Source: Phytophthora hibernalis (taxonomy: Eukaryota > Oomycota > Peronosporomycetes > Peronosporales > Peronosporaceae). From it: DNA of 64,000 bases. Shown here one piece after another: positions 58,739 through 64,000 of the stretch; the stretch's first letter is position 1, and every line of letters begins with the position of its first letter. The notes under the pieces are model-generated. The model was given only the letters and a program-made list of their open reading frames with translations, was not told where the DNA came from and did no database searches. The stretch is from assembly GCA_012656075.1 (NCBI GenBank), contig JAAKBF010000349.1, forward strand, positions 186,001 through 250,000. The letters are read 5' to 3'. Both the position numbers and the translations under genes were made by a program.

Positions 58739-58782
58739 CTCAACTATATATCTTAATATATATATACTTTACCTCTCTTCAA
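58739..58782. promoter_or_regulatory. Divergent TATA-rich viral promoter
   Basis: ACTATATATCTTAATATATA and TATACTTTACC fill the 44 bases between two divergent start codons, so they probably serve both genes. Confidence 0.45.
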
Positions 58783-59052
58783 ATGTGTAAGCATGCCAAT
58801 GGATGGAGCGGGAAGCCATACAACACGGCAGACTTACCCCCTCTCTTCAGTGAAAACGAACAGCTCAAACGTGATCTACGGCAGTTGCAACGAAAGATCT
58901 GGACAATTACGGAAGTCACCAGACTTAAAGATGAAATGCTCAACCTTGACCCGATATCATCGTTCAGGAGGACAGTATCAAATCGGAAATATAGAAAAGA
59001 GCTGGAAAAATATTTGGCGTGCCATTTAAATCTATCAAAGATCGATATCTAA
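58783..59052 (+). CDS. Small viral protein, unknown
   Basis: 89 codons, start MCKHANGWSGKPYNTADLPP. The middle is helical and charged (SENEQLKRDLRQLQRKIWT), suggesting a coiled coil. No family recognised. Confidence 0.5.
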   Translation: MCKHANGWSGKPYNTADLPPLFSENEQLKRDLRQLQRKIWTITEVTRLKDEMLNLDPISSFRRTVSNRKYRKELEKYLACHLNLSKIDI

Positions 59053-59188
59053 GCCTTTTGAATGATCGAAACGAGATTTGCCACTCATATGACAAAACTA
59101 CTCATAACCGACTCATGCCGAGTTACTGGTAGAGTAGAGTATGCAGTTAACAATTTTTGTGTTCGATCTAATATAGCTTAGCTCTACA

Positions 59189-60072
59189 ATGTTCCCAAAT
59201 TTTAAATCCTTAGCTCAGAGAGAGCAAAAGCGGCAAGAACTCCTTGAACGGGTTCATCGTCGTGTAAGCCAAGCAAAGGCTAAGCGCCTGATGTATGAAG
59301 GCACCTCTTGGGCTAGTGACTTTTCAAAGACAATGACAGCCGTCCAAAGACGTCCGATGAGTCATCTCAAGCAGAGCTTGAGGTACGAAAAGCTCTGCGA
59401 CCTTCCAAAGGGATCTCAAACAGATTATGACTTTAAAAAAGCCGAGTGATAGAAACTCCGTGAAAATCCCTGAGCTCTCATCAGTTGGAACGAGCACAGA
59501 CGCTGCGGAAACTGATTTTGGTGTCAATGTTCATCCCCAAACAGTAGAAGTCGAAACAAATACACCAAACTCTCAAGCGAAACCCGTTCGTGCACGTGAT
59601 ACCAAGGAGCAGGTCGAATCGCGGGTGGATACGATATCTATTCAAAGCCAATCCAAACTGGGCTGCTCTACGAGTAGTTCCAATTAATAAAAATACTGGC
59701 ACGGAGGACAATAGATATTACCTAGGTGAGAGAGGATCGCTAATAGTGATCAAGAGTGGGAACAAAGCTAGAAATTATAAGTCGATTAATGGGAGGCAAC
59801 TGAGGAGATAATCAGAGATATTTTGTATAGTGGTGAGAGCAATTCAATCGACGAAGTCAGCTCTATGCGTATGGAAGATCCCCAGTATCATGCTTCACTG
59901 ATGACTCGAAAGCGCTTAGCAAGAAAGCGCATGGGTGATGAGTTGGAAGATCTTGAAATATCGCTTGAAAGATCAAAGACTAGCTGATATCCATTTTGAT
60001 AAGAAATCAACCTCCACAACGTCTGATGACAATGAAGATGCACAAAATCAAACTGTTCTGGATTATTACTAA
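59189..60072 (+). CDS. Viral protein of unknown function (possible structural)
   Basis: About 290 residues over frames broken near 59440, 59680, 59810 and 59985. Start MFPNFKSLAQREQKRQELLE is preceded by the box GATCTAATATAGCTTAGCTC. A basic helical N-terminus is followed by a Ser/Thr/Glu-rich middle, a conserved-looking stretch ANPNWAALRVVPIN (near 59660) and a charged tail rich in Arg/Lys/Glu (TRKRLARKRMGDELEDLEI). The TAA at 60070 may itself be due to an indel, in which case this and the next gene form one protein. Confidence 0.5.
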
Positions 60073-61657
60073 AAACAGAGAGTTGCTAGAATCGAATGGC
60101 TTATCTAAGAGTATCGAACCTGTTTTACAAAGAACAACCAACTTAGCAAAAGTATCTCACGAGGTATATGTATGGGTAGATCCTACTACTATTAGAGTAA
60201 ATGACAAAAAACCAAGCGACCTCATCAATCAGTGTTAAAAAATATCGATTGGCGATCAACGCTGAATACGTTTCTAGACATGATCGAGGGTAGAGGGTTG
60301 AAGATTGCTCTAGTAGGTAAAGCGGACAAGGTATTGACACCAAACACGTATGAGCAAGCCACTGATGACGTCGAAGCTCGTCATGGCGTTAAAACAGGTC
60401 CCAATGAAGACATGGATGGCAACATGTCAATTTCTGATAACGAAGCTAAGCAGTTCATAAGCGAATACTTTCAAGAGCTTATTGATAAAAATGTTGAGAT
60501 TCCATTTCGCTTGAGCCCGATTGTAGATTCTAAAACAGGATTAAAACCCATGTGGCTACTATTTCGGCGAGCCCATGCTTCGTCGTCCACTTAATATTAG
60601 AAATGCGCAACACAAATCGCTCTCCGGTACAGCTTTGTCTGACATAATGAAGAACATGAGGTGGATGGATACCTTCGAATCGCTGCTAAATGGAATGGAG
60701 GATGTATACAAAGCTGTGTCAGATATAGATGGTCCGAAAACTGATGCGGAGACGAGGACGGAGGCAAACATTATTAAGAATCTTGAGATATTACGCGCGG
60801 TCATTTTCAAAAATGCTGTTGATATCAAGCAACCAAGGCCTGAAGCATATGATTACGACGAAACATTGCGAAAACTGCATGATGAAGCGGAAGCCGCGTT
60901 TGAGGTGTATGGAGAAGCTCAGAAGAGGTTTGAGACAGCTCAAAACGCCGCAAAAATGTCTAGCTCTAAAGCAAATAAGTCAGCGCTCAAGGCAGCAAGA
61001 TCAGCTTTGAAAGCTACTAAGGCTGTCTATTCGTTGAAGTTGAAAACATACACTGAAATGGATCGTCAGAAGGAGCATGCTGCCTTTCGCGCCCATGCCA
61101 CCCGTTCGGGTCTAAAAGGTCGTGGGTTGAGGGGTGCTGGGGTGGCTCCACTTGATGGTGTGATCAGGCGTGGTCGTACGTACAATCTCAACGAGATCCA
61201 GGGACTAGCTACACCTAGCGCATACGTCTATCGTCAGTTGGGGAGTAAGTACATCCGTCTACCGGATCTAGATGCTAAAACGCTTGTGATAGTGCAGCCT
61301 AATCGACGAAAATGCGGTCTTCCGTGTAAAATCAGCGATAAGCTGCAAAACATGATCAGGACTCTGGTATATAAGCAACACATCGATCAACCGTCTGATG
61401 ATAAGCTACAAATCGACGATAAAAAGCTATTTAAGGAGATTCTATCCATCACACACCTACAGTATAATTTTCACGACAAGCTCGAGGACCCGTTAGAGTC
61501 TCTTAAAGCAGAGTATGACAAACTGAAGGGGGAACTAGATCTTGGTAATGATAACCCAAGCATTATCAAGCAGCTCAAATCACTTAGTGTAGATATGTAC
61601 AGCAATCGACTTATTTCAGATTCAGAGTTTAAAGATATTATAACTCGTTTACTATAA
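60073..61657 (+). CDS. Viral protein with adenain-type cleavage sites
   Basis: About 520 residues, joined across shifts near 60240 (A run) and 60560. Features: IEGRGLKIALVGKAD near 60283, YYFGEPMLRRPLNIRNAQHK near 60560-60615, a long Ala/Lys-rich helix (60860-61060), then two consecutive sites LKGRG and LRGAG near 61111-61140 that match the adenovirus protease consensus (M/I/L)xGx-G. After them comes LGSKYIRLPDLDAKTLVIV and a C-terminus containing GNDNPSIIKQL, a pattern I recall from other Polinton-like and adintovirus-like elements. Likely a precursor virion protein cut during maturation; this role is inferred. Confidence 0.55.
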
Positions 61658-61669
61658 ACGAAACCAGAG

Positions 61670-62054
61670 ATGTTCTTCTTCAATCCAAGAATTATATCCA
61701 GCTCAAGAATTGTATCCAGCTCGGGTGGACGCTATGGTGATATTGCCGATCTTAACCTCGTAGAGCTCAAAACTATCATGAAGAATCTGATCATCCACGA
61801 GCGACCCCAGCAAACACAGACAGCCGTATGGGCTACAGATCTCGATAAAACTATAAAGACAACCGATACTGCTACGCAGACTACAGGAGGACGAATGTGG
61901 GCTTACAAGCCATCTCAAAAATGAAGGCTTCCGTGAAGACCTTCGCTATCTAACTGATAGTTACCTTAGAGCCACACAGAGCTTGAGTGGACGAGACCTT
62001 AAGTTCTTTGATCTCTTCAAGGAGATGCTGAATCATTCTCATATTGTACATTGA
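61670..62054 (+). CDS. Small viral protein, unknown
   Basis: About 128 residues with one shift in the five-A run near 61916. Start MFFFNPRIISSSRIVSSSGG lies 12 bases after the previous stop. DLNLVELKTIMKNLIIHER is helical. The C-terminus (REDLRYLTDSYLRATQSL) ends at TGA 62052-62054, overlapping the 3' end of the opposite-strand fibre gene. Family not recognised. Confidence 0.5.
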
Positions 62055-63677
62055 TATCATCGGATAGTTGAGAGAGTTGCTTTCCTTCAGGCTCTAAAAC
62101 GGGGTCTGCACCTCCTTTCATGTCTGGTCTGTCAACGACACCTATTAGGTTAACAAGACCAGCTTTAGCTACATCCTGGGCGATTAAGCCACATTCACGA
62201 ATTGGTTTATTCTCGGATTCAATCCATGAGTAGCATTGAGGCTTTAACTGATAAAGTGGTAATACATCTTCTAGCAGCCTCGACAATATCTTTTTAATCT
62301 CCTATTGGACACCGTAACCAGATTGGCGCAGGAGTTGTATCCTACAGATATAATGCTAGTCGCACATGAAAGAGGGCCGAGAGCCATTCCTACCATGTTG
62401 CTCGCTACTCCTTGAACGAAAACGGTGGACCCTCCAGCTCCATAAGTAGTACTCGTAGTGCCTCCAACATGTAAATCAGCAAGCGGACCTGTTGTATTAA
62501 TACCAACACGTTTAGTAGTCGTGAGAGTCATTAAGCGCTGGTTAGAGGTCATGAGAGACCCGTTATGAGCAATATACGAGCCGAAAACGGAACCGCTTCC
62601 GTCATTGGCGACTTGTATTTGAATTTTACATGGAGAAGATTCCGACCATTGCTGAGCTATAGACCATATTGACCCTCCGTCAGCCCAGATGGAAACGTCA
62701 CCCTTGACCGCTATACCACCGTTAAACACATACATCGAGCCGTCGTAGTAGCTCGAATCATTGAAGCAGATACGAGATGTGTAAGGACTACTGTTGTTAG
62801 GCAAAAGCAATATGCCATTCGTATTGCCGGCCTCCAATCGGGTCGTCAAGTACAACCGAGCGTCATTGGTCCCTACCAAAGCACGTGCAGATGATGTATA
62901 GACGCCTCCTGGTATCAAATGAACACCGAAACGAGTATTCTGTTGAACTCCGCTAATTGTCTGAAAGCAGTCGATGTTAAAGCACTTAACCGTGCTCGAA
63001 TAGAGCCCTCCTGTATCATTAACCAGGTTTAATCCACCAAATGAATTGGATATCTTAATGGGATATGGATTAGCCGGATCAGCCCAAATCTTTGCATTGG
63101 GGCCAAATACAATGCCATTTGAATACCCTGAGTCGGGAGAGGCTGGAATATACATCGAATTGCTGCTATCTGATGTTAATACCTTATTAGCCTGCATAGT
63201 ACCAATAGAGGCTGGATTGAGATATGACGGTAAACCCGAGAGAAAGGTACTCAGATCATATGCAATCCCTGCCTGATAGTAGTTAGTCGCATTGATGTAA
63301 CTGCCTGATCCTATAAGACTGATAGATCTGCTTGATCCAGTCAGGTTAAGCGAACCATTTATCATCAATCCTGTCAGAGTACCAAGCGAGGTGATTCCTG
63401 ACTGCGATGCTGTTGATAATGATCCTGTTAGAGTAGTTGCCGATAATGAATTGATACCACTTATACTACCTGTAGATGAAAGCACCAATGCACTATTATT
63501 AGTAGCCGTGCCTGGACTAACACCACTCAGGTAGGTTAGACGGTAGTCATTTTTGCCAATATATAGGGTCTGCGCGTATTTGTACGTTAGATACCCACTA
63601 GAATCCAGCGAAAGGTAGAAAGCGGGGTTATAGGCTGTTGATATAAATGTCGGTTGTGGATAACTGAAACCACTCAT
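62017..63677 (-). CDS. Fibre-like protein with C-terminal S74 intramolecular chaperone
   Basis: About 553 residues, minus strand. The body is rich in Ser/Thr/Gly/Asn with short beta repeats (SGINSLSATTLTGSLSTAS, GNTNGILLLPNNSSPYTS, YYDGSMYVFNGGIAVKG), like phage tail spikes. DLHVGGTTSTTYGAGG and SCANLVTVSNRRLKRY precede the S74 domain, whose SNRRLKKDI start crosses a one-base shift in an A run near 62293. The domain continues PQCYSWIESENKPIRECGLI and AQDVAKAGLVNLIG. S74 domains trimerise fibres and then cut themselves off. A role in host binding is inferred. Start MSGFSYPQPTF shares a palindromic TATA box with the divergent ATPase gene. Confidence 0.8.
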
Positions 63678-63727
63678 GATCGATTTTGTCTAGAGCTATA
63701 TAGATCAAGCGATATTATCAAACGATC
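63678..63727. promoter_or_regulatory. Divergent viral promoter with TATATAG box
   Basis: TAGAGCTATATAGATC (63691-63706) lies between the fibre and ATPase start codons. A similar box, GATCTAATATAGCTTAGCTC, stands before the gene at 59189, and AATATATAGAGAGC just before the polymerase. A shared viral promoter element is inferred. Confidence 0.45.
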
Positions 63728-64000
63728 ATGGTCGTTTTTAGACAGAAGTCAAGGGATCCAAGCAACGAGACTTCGCTTATTCCGGATTTCGGCGCATCAC
63801 TGTCCAAAAAGTATCGCTCGGCTGGTATGGGTGATATCTCCGCTCTAGATATCAAAACTTTGTTTAGAATGGTGGTACTCGGACCAAGTTTTTCAGGCAA
63901 GAATAATCTCTGTTTGTATATACTCAAGCATTGTCCACATGTCTTCGCGCACTTAACCATCATTGCTCGCAACCCTCATCAGGAGCTGTATGAGTACCTT
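63728..64000 (+). CDS. A32/FtsK-HerA packaging ATPase, N-terminal part
   Basis: 91 codons from ATG at 63728 to the window edge, open at the 3' end. After a polar N-terminus (DPSNETSLIPDFGASLSKKY) comes MVVLGPSFSGKNNLCLYIL, a Walker A P-loop (GPSFSGKN) of the type found in viral DNA-packaging ATPases, then VFAHLTIIARNPHQELYEYL. The Walker B motif lies outside the window. It would pump viral DNA into capsids. Confidence 0.85.
   Translation, partial: MVVFRQKSRDPSNETSLIPDFGASLSKKYRSAGMGDISALDIKTLFRMVVLGPSFSGKNNLCLYILKHCPHVFAHLTIIARNPHQELYEYL

Larger units (their letters stand above)
52940..64000. mobile_element. Polinton/Maverick-type integrated DNA virus, left part
   Basis: The stretch combines the diagnostic Polinton set: protein-primed family B polymerase, retrovirus-like DDE integrase with chromodomain, and an A32/FtsK-HerA packaging ATPase. 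Small unknown genes and a fibre-like protein lie between them. Genes are dense, on both strands, with AT-rich TATA-like spacers of 40-60 bases. Major and minor capsid and adenain-type protease genes are not seen and would have to lie beyond 64000. The left limit is approximate. Sequence is cut at the window end. Frames are broken by single-base shifts, many in A runs, so decay versus assembly error is open. Confidence 0.85.

Noticed and set aside
63046..63276. Plus-strand open frame of 76 codons
   Set aside because: Antisense shadow of the fibre gene, which has convincing repeats and an S74 domain.

Overview
The window is nuclear DNA of an oomycete-like stramenopile, probably Phytophthora or a close relative. 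This is an inference from content. It holds short-intron protein genes, a tyrosine-recombinase Crypton, copia, gypsy and LINE retroelements, ankyrin-like families with repeats of the EGCTT-AMD-AA-GHLEVV type, and a P4-ATPase fused to a nucleotide cyclase. No ribosomal RNA, credible tRNA or CRISPR array was found.

Layout. 1-6780 is a small TIR element with an 8-bp target duplication that was later split by a copia retrotransposon with almost identical LTRs. 7437-10494 is a conserved host island: a Golgi pH regulator (GPHR) gene converging on a SNAPC3 gene. 11022-13119 is a decayed Crypton. 14340-22371 is a graveyard of ankyrin-like genes, a LINE with an internal inversion, and a Tc1/mariner element. 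22472-30451 (minus) is one about 8-kb gene for a flippase-type P4-ATPase joined to two cyclase domains. 30776-39330 holds an ankyrin-like gene broken by a MITE, a second copia element, and a LINE 3' half carrying another MITE. 39331-52900 is gene-poor: a DnaJ pseudogene, a 2-kb long-TIR element, three MITEs, a gypsy remnant and a Ulp1-like protease gene.

From about 52.9 kb to the end the composition turns AT-rich with tightly packed genes. This is the left part of a Polinton/Maverick-type integrated DNA virus. It carries a protein-primed family B DNA polymerase with an HNH nuclease domain inserted between exonuclease and palm, a DDE integrase with chromodomain, several unassigned proteins (one with paired adenain-type cleavage sites), a fibre-like protein with a C-terminal S74 self-chaperone, and the start of an A32/FtsK-HerA packaging ATPase. 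Capsid and protease genes are not in the window and would be expected past position 64000.

Caveat that affects every coding call. Almost all long genes, including conserved host genes expected to be intact, are cut by single-base frameshifts, many of them in A/T runs or a GA repeat. The simplest reading is indel error in the assembly rather than pseudogenisation. Boundaries given here bridge those shifts and should be read as gene spans, not as clean reading frames.
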